DNA of 64,000 nucleotides from Candidatus Sumerlaeota bacterium. Lineage in GTDB: Bacteria; Sumerlaeota; Sumerlaeia; Sumerlaeales; Sumerlaeaceae. Below the pieces are notes generated by a model. That model saw only the letters and a list, made by a program, of their open reading frames with translations. It was not told the origin of the DNA and made no database searches. Where the stretch lies: NCBI GenBank assembly GCA_017161655.1, contig JADFCV010000001.1, positions 342,164 to 406,163 of the forward strand. Reading direction: 5' to 3'. Below, in pieces: positions 53,979 to 61,793 of this stretch. Numbering within the stretch: the stretch's first letter is position 1; each line of letters opens with the position of its first letter. Both the position numbers and the translations under genes were made by a program.

Positions 53979-55274
53979 ATGAGGATGATGCGACTTATTA
54001 ACTTTTTATATATCGTCTGGTTAGGCATTCGTGAGCGCTGGTCACGCGTGTTGCTGACCTCTTTTGCGTTAGCCTTCGCTGTAGCTGTGACTCTCACTGC
54101 GTTCTCGCTGGGTTTCGGATTCATCAGGCGGGCGGTTGCTCAGGCGGAGGAGATGTTTCCCAGAAGCATTCTCACCGTGCGACCGAAAACGCTGGACATT
54201 GCTGCTTTTCGGTTCAATGCCACAACGCTCGACGACGCAACGGTAGAGAAACTTTCGAGATTCGACGGTGTCGAGTTCGTGGCACCCCAACTGAGTCTTA
54301 AAATGCCGTTGCGCGCAGAAGGTGACATTATGGGGCAGAGTGCCACAAGCGATGTCGTCGTCGTAGGAATCGGGCCGAGGCTGGTGGAGCGAGACGTCGA
54401 GCCAGGCTTTAGCTTCCATTACGACGAGGCCACTTCTCTCCCCATCCCCTGTATCGTGCCACGTTTTTTTCTCGATATGTACAACCTTGCCTACGCCGAT
54501 TCCTTGGGGCTGCCGAAAATTAGCGAGCACTATCCAATCGGGAAGGAGTTTTCACTTGTCCTGGGTGAGACCTACCTCTTTGGTCCTGCACGCGGGAAGG
54601 CGCTGACACTGCCTTGCAGGATCGTTGGTATCACACGCCAGACGGGACTCATGGTGGGCGTTCTCATCCCCTTGGGTCACGCGAAAGCTCTCAACGCGTG
54701 GTATCAGGAGAGGCAATCGGTGCAGTATAACGCTGCACACCTGAAGCTGAAAGATCTCAGCAAATATGATGAGATCACGAGTACCGTTCGGGCCATGGGC
54801 TACACCATAGAAAGCCAGGGAGAAGCGCTCGACAAATTCCTTTTCGTCGCTCGACTCGCCGCCGTGAGTGTTTGTGTTTTCACGTTCTTGGTTGCTGCTG
54901 TAGTGGCGATAGCTATTTTTAATGTCTATTCACTAGCCCTCTTGTTACGGCAGGCCGAACTTCTTGTCTTGCGTGCAGTTGGGGCAACGCGACGTTTTCT
55001 CACGGCGATGCTTCTTGCAGATGCGGCGATCGTCGGGGCAGGAGGCGGGTTGATTGGTGGGGGAGCAGCTTCTCTCATGATTCGTAGCATCGAGCATGCT
55101 CTCACCGTCATTGCTGCAAAGCTATCGTTTATTCCCGCGACCCTTTCTTCCAGCATTGTCGCAACTGTCTTTTCAGGGCTTGGGATGGGGATGATTCTTG
55201 CAGTCGTCATCACGGCTCCAATTGTCTGGCTTAGGGTTCAAAAGAGCGCTACGAACCAAGTTTCAGAACTCTGA
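53979..55274 (+). CDS. FtsX/MacB-type ABC transporter permease
   Basis: The 431-residue protein has one N-terminal helix (about 26-48, VLLTSFALAFAVAVTLTAFSLGF), a periplasmic domain of about 250 residues (MacB_PCD-like, LTVRPKTLDIAAF), then three C-terminal helices (about 290-315, 345-365 and 395-420) with the FtsX motif AELLVLRAVGATRRFL. This is the MacB/LolC type layout. No ATPase gene lies beside it in the window, although this class needs one. Substrate unknown; lipoprotein or peptide export are possibilities. It lies 140 bp after the add gene. Confidence 0.85.
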   Translation: MRMMRLINFLYIVWLGIRERWSRVLLTSFALAFAVAVTLTAFSLGFGFIRRAVAQAEEMFPRSILTVRPKTLDIAAFRFNATTLDDATVEKLSRFDGVEFVAPQLSLKMPLRAEGDIMGQSATSDVVVVGIGPRLVERDVEPGFSFHYDEATSLPIPCIVPRFFLDMYNLAYADSLGLPKISEHYPIGKEFSLVLGETYLFGPARGKALTLPCRIVGITRQTGLMVGVLIPLGHAKALNAWYQERQSVQYNAAHLKLKDLSKYDEITSTVRAMGYTIESQGEALDKFLFVARLAAVSVCVFTFLVAAVVAIAIFNVYSLALLLRQAELLVLRAVGATRRFLTAMLLADAAIVGAGGGLIGGGAASLMIRSIEHALTVIAAKLSFIPATLSSSIVATVFSGLGMGMILAVVITAPIVWLRVQKSATNQVSEL

Positions 55275-55367
55275 AGCATCTCTTGCTGCGCGGATTTCTA
55301 CAGCTTTGATTGTGCCACATCAGAAGCTGCCCGGTTTCTGCTTCCGGAAGTGAGGAGATAAAAAAGA

Positions 55368-55395
55368 AACTCGGCTGGCATACACCAGCCGAGTT
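55368..55395 (-). terminator. intrinsic terminator of the pseudopilin gene
   Basis: An 11-bp perfect stem AACTCGGCTGG/CCAGCCGAGTT (55368-55378 and 55385-55395, loop CATACA) sits between the convergent permease and pseudopilin genes. On the minus strand it is followed by a T-rich run (TTCTTTTTTATC), fitting termination of the pseudopilin transcript 30 bp after its stop. Confidence 0.85.
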
Positions 55396-55424
55396 CACTT
55401 GCTGCAATCGTTGCGCGATCGGGG

Positions 55425-56060
55425 TTAGCGACCCGACTTTCCCTTCCAGCGGATAATATCCCCAGGCGAGATTGTGCCGTTCGTTGGATCGTATTCAATA
55501 AAAGGCCCCGGATAACTTGGAATAAGAACGGCGAATACTCGATCTGGTCCGGGGCTGAAAAGCAGCCATCCAGCGTCATCTGTATAGGAGTTAGTGATGG
55601 GGTTGTAAAAGTCTGGATAGTACTGGAAGAAGTTTGGAGCTTGGGCAAACACGGCATCGAGTTGTCCGAGGATTCCTTGGCTGTCGCTATTGGGATTGCG
55701 TCCCCACAAGACGTACACGCGATTCAGGACGTCAGGGTCTACGTTATTAAAGGGATCTGGGAAAACAGACGTAATGTAGGCTACGGGAGTCGTAAACGCG
55801 GAATTAACACGCGTTCGTGTCCAGGTAGGATCGGATGGTGGTCGGTAGGTCCGCCCCAATCGGTTGTTGTCAACGAGATACGCCTCAATGGCGGTCGCAA
55901 AGCTGCGCATATCGGCTTTCACACGCGACACCTTAGCACGAGTTTGTGCCTCGAGAAAGTTTGGGACTGCGATAGCAGCAAGGATGGCAATGATGGCGAC
56001 AACGATGAGCAGCTCGATGAGGGTAAAGCCACTACGCTGCGCTGGGATATGTTGCTTCAT
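55425..56060 (-). CDS. type IV pilin/type II secretion pseudopilin-like protein
   Basis: The 211-residue protein has a class III signal: MKQHIPAQRSG/FTLIELLIVVAIIAILAAIAVPNFLEA with the prepilin peptidase site after Gly11, Glu at +5 and the long hydrophobic helix. RVKADMRSFATAIEAYLVDN is the first part of the globular domain, resembling GspG-type pseudopilins; the end has PGPDRVF and a TNGTISPGDIIRW stretch. It may form a pseudopilus or an adhesive pilus. A strong AAGGAG lies 7 bp before the ATG. TATAGT (minus strand, 56138-56143) may be a -10. No other secretion genes are adjacent. Confidence 0.88.
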   Translation of the reverse strand: MKQHIPAQRSGFTLIELLIVVAIIAILAAIAVPNFLEAQTRAKVSRVKADMRSFATAIEAYLVDNNRLGRTYRPPSDPTWTRTRVNSAFTTPVAYITSVFPDPFNNVDPDVLNRVYVLWGRNPNSDSQGILGQLDAVFAQAPNFFQYYPDFYNPITNSYTDDAGWLLFSPGPDRVFAVLIPSYPGPFIEYDPTNGTISPGDIIRWKGKSGR

Positions 56061-56522
56061 GGTAGGTCTCCTTTTTTTTGGGATTTCGGGAGAAGTGTGG
56101 CAAACTAGATGAAGTCCGGGGCACTTCTTCCCTTTTTACTATAGTTCTAAAACATCGTGTTAGAGCGGGCATTCAAGAGAAATCTGCACTCATTTTCACG
56201 TTAATTTGGTTGTGAAGCTTTATGTCCATCGGAGCAACTCCCCGGTTTGGAGGACTGGTTGTGTCCGTTTTACCATTGTCATGTTCTACATGGTGTTCCC
56301 CCAACATCCCTGTGGGGGCCTACTGCATTAATGAATCACAGGAGATTAGGACTTATTCTTTTTCGGTTGTTGACACCGAGGGCTATCGACGGCCAGACCA
56401 GCGACGCAGGTTTGTTCTTCGCATTGGTTATCTTAGCGCAGTCGCGTAAAAAAAACAGACGTTTTCGAAAAGAAAAATGCGGGGGCACTGTAATAGGGGA
56501 CCGGAATTCTGAGTGTCGGCGT
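56061..56522. other. intergenic region between the pseudopilin gene and tRNA-Ile
   Basis: I see no protein gene here. The two plus-strand ORFs of 75 and 103 codons in the track are unconvincing, and the longer one runs into the tRNA. The left side holds the pseudopilin ribosome site and a possible -10 (TATAGT on the minus strand). A hairpin CCCCCAACA-TCCC-TGTGGGGG with one bulged A lies at 56298-56318. TGTAAT at 56489-56494 may be the -10 of the tRNA gene, but no good -35 precedes it. Confidence 0.5.
56298..56318. repeat. GC-rich hairpin in the pseudopilin-tRNA gap
   Basis: CCCCCAACA and TGTGGGGG pair as an eight-base-pair stem with one bulged A around a TCCC loop. No U-run flanks it on either side, so it is not a standard terminator. 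Confidence 0.55.
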
Positions 56523-56599
56523 GGGCCTATAGCTCAGATGGTTAGAGCGCGCCCCTGATAAGGGCGAGGTCGGTAGTTCGACTCTACCTAGGCCCACCA
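56523..56599 (+). tRNA. tRNA-Ile (anticodon GAT)
   Basis: A complete cloverleaf can be read: acceptor GGGCCTA/TAGGCCC, D-arm GCTC...GAGC, anticodon stem CGCCC/GGGCG around loop CTGATAA (anticodon GAT), and T-arm GGTAG-TTCGACT-CTACC. The discriminator is A at 56596 and the CCA end is encoded (56597-56599). It stands alone, not in an rRNA operon. The TGTAAT box 28 bp upstream is a possible -10. Confidence 0.97.
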
Positions 56600-56772
56600 A
56601 TGTTCGCTCCCAGCCACTCTTCACACTGCCTTAAATTGCGGAAAAAGTGCCTCTATTTCGATGCGTTTCTGGAGAATGGGTCAGAAACCGACACCTTTGG
56701 CAGGCTTGACAGTACTTGCTCGTTTTCGCTTCTGTTGGTTTACTGCTTTGCACAAGAAAGGCTAGGTAGACA

Positions 56773-57462
56773 ATGAATGGATTACGCGTCCTTTTTGTTG
56801 CGGTGGCTTTTTACGCGGTGGCAACGCTTCCAGTCCATGCCGGAGATGAACTGCAGTTAGCCATGGAGAAGATGAAGCAAGCGTTCTCAGAGATCAAGGG
56901 ATTTCAAGCCGAAGTGGAAACCCGCCATGAAACAAGTGACCAGGATGTGACGCTGACTCGGTCACTGCTTCTTTCAAAAGCTTACGGCTGGAAGATCGAG
57001 GAAGGATTCGGGAAACTTCATCGGCTCATCATCAACGATTTTGAGACAAACATCGTTTACTACCCCGCGCAGAAGCGCGCCCTGAAGCTTACAGCAAAAT
57101 CGCCCGATATTGCAGCGGAATTCCGGAAACCTGTGTCTGAGCTCAATCCAATCTTTTCGCTTGATCGTGCTTCACTGAAATTGCTGGGCAGCGAAGAAAT
57201 TGGCGGGGAAAAAGTTTATCATTTTGAAGGAACCACGACGACTCAATTCTTACAAGGGGGGAAGCCGGTAAAGATTCGCATTGAGGCGTGGGTTGCGGAA
57301 CGCGATGGTTTGCCGCGCAAAACCATTGAGCGTTGGGAAGACCGGACTGGAACGACCGTGTACCGGAACGTTGTTCTGCGTGACGATTTAACTAGTGATG
57401 TTTTCAAATTCACTCCGCCAGAGGGAGTCGAAGTGATTGAACTCGGCAAGGAAGCTGAGTAG
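56773..57462 (+). CDS. LolA-like outer-membrane lipoprotein carrier family protein
   Basis: The 229-residue protein has a signal peptide (LRVLFVAVAFYAVATLPVHAG) and a mature domain with the LolA/LolB-like pattern of strands and helices: LAMEKMKQAFSEIKGFQAEVETRH, WKIEEGFGKLHRLIINDFETNIVYYP, and a final RNVVLRDDLTSDVFKFTPPEGVEVIEL, where FxFxPPxGxxV is common in LolA-type proteins. It would act in the periplasm, binding lipoprotein acyl chains. It could also be one of the many LolA-fold proteins with other roles. No lolCDE genes are adjacent, although the FtsX-type permease lies 1.5 kb upstream. Confidence 0.8.
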   Translation: MNGLRVLFVAVAFYAVATLPVHAGDELQLAMEKMKQAFSEIKGFQAEVETRHETSDQDVTLTRSLLLSKAYGWKIEEGFGKLHRLIINDFETNIVYYPAQKRALKLTAKSPDIAAEFRKPVSELNPIFSLDRASLKLLGSEEIGGEKVYHFEGTTTTQFLQGGKPVKIRIEAWVAERDGLPRKTIERWEDRTGTTVYRNVVLRDDLTSDVFKFTPPEGVEVIELGKEAE

Positions 57463-57629
57463 CGTCCACAGCTCCCGGTGAAGCGCCGCCTTTAGGCAGC
57501 CGTGTTTCAAATCTCACCGCGAGCTGACAGTAGCTTTGGATGAAAATAAGGGGATGCGGTTTTTCTCCTCCCGTTCGCGGCTGTCAGAGACGCAATCAAA
57601 TTTTCCGTCTTGGAGGAAAAAGGACGTTT

Positions 57630-59042
57630 TTACGGCTGGCGTGCCAACTGCTGTTTTTCTCCGACCACATTCAAAGTTACCGCTGTGAGCACCGCTTGCT
57701 GGTCAGGGTAATCCACAAGTGTTGTTCTAGAGACGTAGCTGACGTTTGTTGTCGGAATTGCTCCTGGCTCGTTGCGGACAAGACTTAGCTTCGCTTTGCC
57801 TGGAGCTAACGCTCGCATATGGATTCGTGCGAATGTCCCGGTGGAGCGGAGTGGCTGCAGCTCGCATCCCTCTTCGTAGATAATGACGCCGCGTTCGTTG
57901 TCAGCTCGATTCCACTTGTGAAAATCGAACGCAAACTCCCGATGAGCGAATCCATCCTCGATGTTCACTCCGCTGCGGATCCAATTGCCTTTGTCGACGT
58001 CGAGCACCTCTGCGGTATTGGGATCGAACTGCAGGAATAGTTGCACGCGGTCAAATGGGTTGCCGTAAGGGTTCTCCAGGATTATGTCCACTGTGAATTC
58101 GTCTCCTACCGTGACGATCTTTGTGGAAGGCACAAGTCGGAGTCTCATAGACGGCTGAGATATTTCGTCTCGCGTGCTGGCTACAAGTAATCCGTTTTGC
58201 CCAATTTTTTGCACCACGGGCTTGTTTGCGCGGGGGCGAATGAGTACGTTAGCGTGAATGACCCCGTCGCCTCGTGAAGTCGCAGTCCCAAGGATACTTT
58301 GACCTTTAAAGCGAATGTCGCTGTAGTCACTGTCAAACTCAAAGCGGATTTCCGCAGTATCTGCCGGCGTGAGTGCTTCCCAGTAAAGGAAGGCAATGGC
58401 TCGCTGTGGGAATTTCTGCGGCTCGTGCAGTTTCAGATGAAACGCAAGGATGCCGTCTCCAGATTCAAAGGCATATTCGACTTCGTCTTCCAAATAAGGC
58501 GTGAGTGGAGCAAAGTCCACGGCCAGGAGATTCAGTGTGTGAGGTGGAAAGCTAATCTTAACGAAAAACTCGTCAGCCATGCCGTCTTTGGTATCGGCGG
58601 CTATTTCTGTTAGAAAGGTGTCTCCGGGTTTTACCACGCTGTCAAACGGACGAAAGAATAATAGGCTTCTTGCTTCGCTGCGCGCAGTTGTGGGGCCGGA
58701 AGGCGGTGGGGTCGCGGTTGGGAGAGAGCCTTGTTGCGGGGGTACATAGACGCGCACGGGTCCCTGGGGCGGTGGTGTGGTGCCGGGCGCGCCGGCCGCA
58801 GCACTTTCGGTGGCTGGCTGCTCGGCTTTCTGCTGCTCTCGTGCTGCTGCGGCTTTGCGGGCTTCTTCTTCCTGACGCTTTTTGTTCTCCTGGATAATCT
58901 GTTCAATCCGCCTTTGGTGCGCCTTGATACGCTCCTCGCGGCTCATTGCCCGGATTTGATCGAGTGAGGGCGTGGGTTCCTGGCCAAAAGCGACGGAAAC
59001 CCACGCGATGACAAATGCCAGGAAAAGAATTCTCGTTTTCAT
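57630..59042 (-). CDS. secreted protein with two cohesin-like domains
   Basis: From ATG 59042 the protein is 470 residues: signal peptide (KTRILFLAFVIAWVSVAFG), a charged coiled-coil-like helix (about 30-75, REERIKAHQRRIEQIIQENK), a Pro/Ala/Thr-rich linker to about 125, then two beta-rich domains. The second (about 305-460) reads VTVGDEFTVDIILENPYGNPFDRVQLFLQFDPN and ends SLVRNEPGAIPTT, the look of a cohesin-type fold. The first (about 125-290) has VVKPGDTFLTEIAAD and is similar. The track's 719-residue form extends upstream antisense to the methyltransferase gene and has no signal peptide. Function is open; cell-surface or complex assembly is possible. Confidence 0.75.
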   Translation of the reverse strand: MKTRILFLAFVIAWVSVAFGQEPTPSLDQIRAMSREERIKAHQRRIEQIIQENKKRQEEEARKAAAAREQQKAEQPATESAAAGAPGTTPPPQGPVRVYVPPQQGSLPTATPPPSGPTTARSEARSLLFFRPFDSVVKPGDTFLTEIAADTKDGMADEFFVKISFPPHTLNLLAVDFAPLTPYLEDEVEYAFESGDGILAFHLKLHEPQKFPQRAIAFLYWEALTPADTAEIRFEFDSDYSDIRFKGQSILGTATSRGDGVIHANVLIRPRANKPVVQKIGQNGLLVASTRDEISQPSMRLRLVPSTKIVTVGDEFTVDIILENPYGNPFDRVQLFLQFDPNTAEVLDVDKGNWIRSGVNIEDGFAHREFAFDFHKWNRADNERGVIIYEEGCELQPLRSTGTFARIHMRALAPGKAKLSLVRNEPGAIPTTNVSYVSRTTLVDYPDQQAVLTAVTLNVVGEKQQLARQP

Positions 59043-59074
59043 TGCTTTTTTCACCGTCGTTGAACAACTTTTTC

Positions 59075-59093
59075 GTGGCAAGAACAATGCCAC
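59075..59093. repeat. inverted repeat upstream of the cohesin-like gene
   Basis: GTGGCA-AGAACAA-TGCCAC is a perfect 6-bp inverted repeat 33 bp before the start of the cohesin-like gene (minus strand). It could be a 5' leader hairpin or an operator; nothing else supports either. Confidence 0.4.
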
Positions 59094-59230
59094 ATTTGCA
59101 GATAGCTTGTGCGTAATTTTGTGGCTACGGTACGTCAGTGAGCGAGTAAGAGACAAAAGTTTTCCGACGATGAGCAATTGAGCAACCAGGCAATCTTGGG
59201 AAAAAGTTCTCATAGGCAAGGAGAGCAAGG

Positions 59231-59977
59231 GTGCATCCAGAAGAGTATAGCCGAATGTATAAGGTCGAGGACTCTTTCTGGTGGTATCGTGGGTTACGTT
59301 CTCTTCTTCGTCACACCATTTCGCAACTTGCCCGAAAAACCGATGCCCGGCCGTTACGAGTGCTCGACGCAGGCTGCGGAACGGGCGCGAATTTGACTGC
59401 TTGCCGGGACATGGCGTATGCAGTGGGCGTGGATCTTGCTCGGGAAGCCTTGGCGTTCGCGGCCCAACGCGGAATAAGAAACATGGTGCGTGGGCGGGTT
59501 CAAGAAATACCGCTACGAAACAATAGCTGCGATGTTGTCCTGAGTATCGACGTCCTCTATCACCAATGGATCGAAAACGATTTGCAGGTTTTGCGAGAGT
59601 ATTACCGTGTCCTTGTGCCGGGAGGATGGCTGGTGATCCATGTCGCAGCCCACGAGTGGCTTCGGGGAAGTCATGACGAAGTTGTGATGACGCGGCATCG
59701 CTATACTCGTCCCGAACTCGTGGAGAAAGTGTCGGCAGCGGGTTTTCGCGTTCGTCGGGCGACTTATCGCAACTCTTTGCTTCTGCCATTCATGTTGGTG
59801 CATCGCGTCATATCCTCCCGTTCGCCAAAGCCCGCTTCGGACCTCCAGTTGCCTCCGTCCTGGGTGAATCAGTTGCTCTATGCCGTACTCTGCGCGGAAA
59901 ATACTCTCTTGCGTATCGTCGACCTCCCTGTCGGTGGATCGCTTTTCATCTTGGCCCAGCGCCCGGTAAGTAGCTAG
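59231..59977 (+). CDS. class I SAM-dependent methyltransferase
   Basis: The 248-residue protein has motif I VLDAGCGTGANLTACRD (about 44-60), VGVDLAREALAFAAQRG (motif II acidic residue), NSCDVVLSIDVLYH (motif IV) and VLVPGGWLVIHVAAHEWLRG (post-motif), as in Methyltransf_11. The N-terminus YSRMYKVEDSFWWYRGLRSLL is a conserved opening of many such enzymes acting on small molecules or glycolipids. Substrate unknown. Start is GTG 59231 with a GGAG upstream. The 3' end overlaps the convergent SPOUT gene by 4 bp. Confidence 0.9.
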   Translation: MHPEEYSRMYKVEDSFWWYRGLRSLLRHTISQLARKTDARPLRVLDAGCGTGANLTACRDMAYAVGVDLAREALAFAAQRGIRNMVRGRVQEIPLRNNSCDVVLSIDVLYHQWIENDLQVLREYYRVLVPGGWLVIHVAAHEWLRGSHDEVVMTRHRYTRPELVEKVSAAGFRVRRATYRNSLLLPFMLVHRVISSRSPKPASDLQLPPSWVNQLLYAVLCAENTLLRIVDLPVGGSLFILAQRPVSS

Positions 59978-60561
59978 TTATCTTCACTCGCTTTTGTAAG
60001 CAAAGCTGCCAATCGGTGGAAAATAATGGCAGCGGCTGCGCGGACAGACAGGTGATTATAAGGACCGACGCCTGCGATCGGCTCCAGAACATGATCCGCG
60101 TCAAGAATGAGTTCTGGATGCAAGCCCCAACCTGTCCCGAAAAGGAGACATACTGGTTGCTCAGGGACGTTGCGAATGTGGTCTATCAAGCTCTCAAAAG
60201 AAAGTGTGTTCGGATATCGCCGAGCACTTGTGGCTACCCACAGGGGCTGCCTCCCATGCCTCTCTTCAATGACGTCAGCAACGTGTCCAAGGTCTGGTGC
60301 GATATTCACCAGCGAAAGGGCGTCTTTGCGATTGGGATTGTAGGTGGCTCCCCATCCCGCACTCCAATGGTGGATAATCCGACAGGCCAGCCAGCGCTGA
60401 GCTTTCACGGGTGTGACGACGAAGTACCCACCGAGACCGAAAGTTCTTGCCGAGCGAGCAATATCGTGGATATCGAGATTTGTTATGGCCGTGGCAACCG
60501 CCCGGTCATGCTTATCTCGAATGGGATAATGAACGAGAGCTGCATAGAGTTTATCGAACAT
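59974..60561 (-). CDS. stand-alone SPOUT-class RNA methyltransferase-like protein (Methyltrn_RNA_4-like)
   Basis: From ATG 60561 the protein is 195 residues: LYAALVHYPIRDKHDRAVATAITNLDIHDIARSARTFG at the N-terminus, IIHHWSAGWGATYNPNRKDAL in the middle and LLFGTGWGLHPELI with PIAGVGPYNHLSVRAAAAIIFHRL at the end. This is the SPOUT trefoil-knot pattern of the Methyltrn_RNA_4 group, which in other bacteria may be fused to TrmD. The start has AAGGA at 5-bp spacing; the track start 60675 is unsupported. It likely methylates RNA; target unknown. No trmD, rimM or rplS is adjacent. Confidence 0.82.
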   Translation of the reverse strand: MFDKLYAALVHYPIRDKHDRAVATAITNLDIHDIARSARTFGLGGYFVVTPVKAQRWLACRIIHHWSAGWGATYNPNRKDALSLVNIAPDLGHVADVIEERHGRQPLWVATSARRYPNTLSFESLIDHIRNVPEQPVCLLFGTGWGLHPELILDADHVLEPIAGVGPYNHLSVRAAAAIIFHRLAALLTKASEDN

Positions 60562-60681
60562 AACATCCTTTTTCTTGAGTTTGTATCTTGATGAGTGCAA
60601 CAAATTTAGGGTCGAGCGCGCTACGGATACAATGTGGCTCGCAGATTTGGGCAACGGGATTTGCATGGGAGTCACACCGCA

Positions 60682-61659
60682 ATGAAAAAAATACTAAGCC
60701 CTCACAGTAGGGTTACAATCTTTCTTGGAGACGTTGTACGCCGACTCCCTTCTCAATGGGTTTGGCCGCTGAGTCAGTGGGTCGGCCGACTCCTTTACGT
60801 ACTCCATGGCAAACGCCGCCGGGACGTTGAGAGAGCTTACCGGCTTCTTTGCGAAAAGGCGATGCTTCCAGACGCTCCCAAACGCCTGGCTCTGAGTTAT
60901 TTTGAGCATCAGCTCATGCTCATGACAGCAGCATATTCGATGCGCGGTCAGCCGCACTCGAGGTTCGAAGAGCTTTGTGAGATCGAAGGGCTCGATGCAG
61001 TACGTGAGGTTCATCGCTCAGGGAGGGGGTTGCTTGTAATCTCTTTTCATTTTGGAACCCATCTACTCAGCTTTGTGAAACTTGAGCGGGAGGGGTTCCC
61101 TATTACAACCGTGCGGCCGTCATGGATGGAGGAGCTGAAAGGGGAAAAACTTCGTCGAATTCTCTTCATTGATCGTGAAACTATTTACGTGAGCGAAGGC
61201 AGTGGCCTTGCAAGCCCTGTGCGTCCGATCGTCCGGGCACTTCGTGAGGGCAAGATTGTTGGATTTGCACCTGACGGAGATCAGGGGGGCGCACTCATGG
61301 AGATGCCGCTGTTCGGAGGCCACTATCCAATGCGCCGCGGCCTGTTCGAGATTATTCGTCTTTCGCGAGCTCCAGTCGTTTATGCGCAAGGAATGCTTCG
61401 CAATGGAAAATACTATATTTGGTATTCTGATATCATGGAGCCGCCAACTAATGGCACTGTGGAGCCTTTTTGTAGGGAGCTCCAGCAGTTCTTGCAGAAG
61501 CGTTTTGAAGGTTTCATTCGCGAATACCCTGCTTCCATTTGGTGGACCAAGCCAATGGAAATTGCTCTCGGGTTGAGGTCATTACAGACGTCGCAATTGT
61601 GGAAAGAGAAACCTGTTTTGTCCCGAGCAGAAGGGCTTGACTATGGCCAAATCGATTAG
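60682..61659 (+). CDS. LpxL/HtrB-family lysophospholipid acyltransferase
   Basis: The 325-residue protein has a weakly hydrophobic N-terminal part (VTIFLGDVVRRLPSQW), then LLVISFHFGTHLLSFVKLE aligned with the HxGNWE/HxGxxxL acyltransferase motif. It ends with GFAPDGDQGGALMEMPLFGG and APVVYAQGMLRNGKYYIWY, as in the LpxL_LpxP_MsbB family. It may add a secondary acyl chain to lipid A, which would fit a two-membrane cell. The His-x3-Glu/Asp dyad is altered (HFGTHLLS), so activity needs proof. The ATG at 60682 is used; the track start 60634 lies in the promoter region. Confidence 0.8.
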   Translation: MKKILSPHSRVTIFLGDVVRRLPSQWVWPLSQWVGRLLYVLHGKRRRDVERAYRLLCEKAMLPDAPKRLALSYFEHQLMLMTAAYSMRGQPHSRFEELCEIEGLDAVREVHRSGRGLLVISFHFGTHLLSFVKLEREGFPITTVRPSWMEELKGEKLRRILFIDRETIYVSEGSGLASPVRPIVRALREGKIVGFAPDGDQGGALMEMPLFGGHYPMRRGLFEIIRLSRAPVVYAQGMLRNGKYYIWYSDIMEPPTNGTVEPFCRELQQFLQKRFEGFIREYPASIWWTKPMEIALGLRSLQTSQLWKEKPVLSRAEGLDYGQID

Positions 61660-61793
61660 TGAAAATGGACATGATTAGAAGTGTGTTGGGGGACGTGTCT
61701 GCCCCCGTCACGTGTGTGTTCATTATACTGGAAGGAGCCTCAGTGAGCGTCTCAAACCAGGGAGGCGTTGCAGTGAGGAGCTGAGCAAAAGGT

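Noticed and set aside
56433-56624. 63-codon minus-strand ORF (contains RVELPTSPLSGARSNHLSYRP)
   Set aside because: This is the well-known false protein made by translating the antisense strand of a tRNA; it covers tRNA-Ile exactly.
59043-59789. N-terminal 249 codons of the 719-codon minus ORF
   Set aside because: The frame is only open antisense to the methyltransferase gene. A signal peptide begins at ATG 59042, so the gene starts there.
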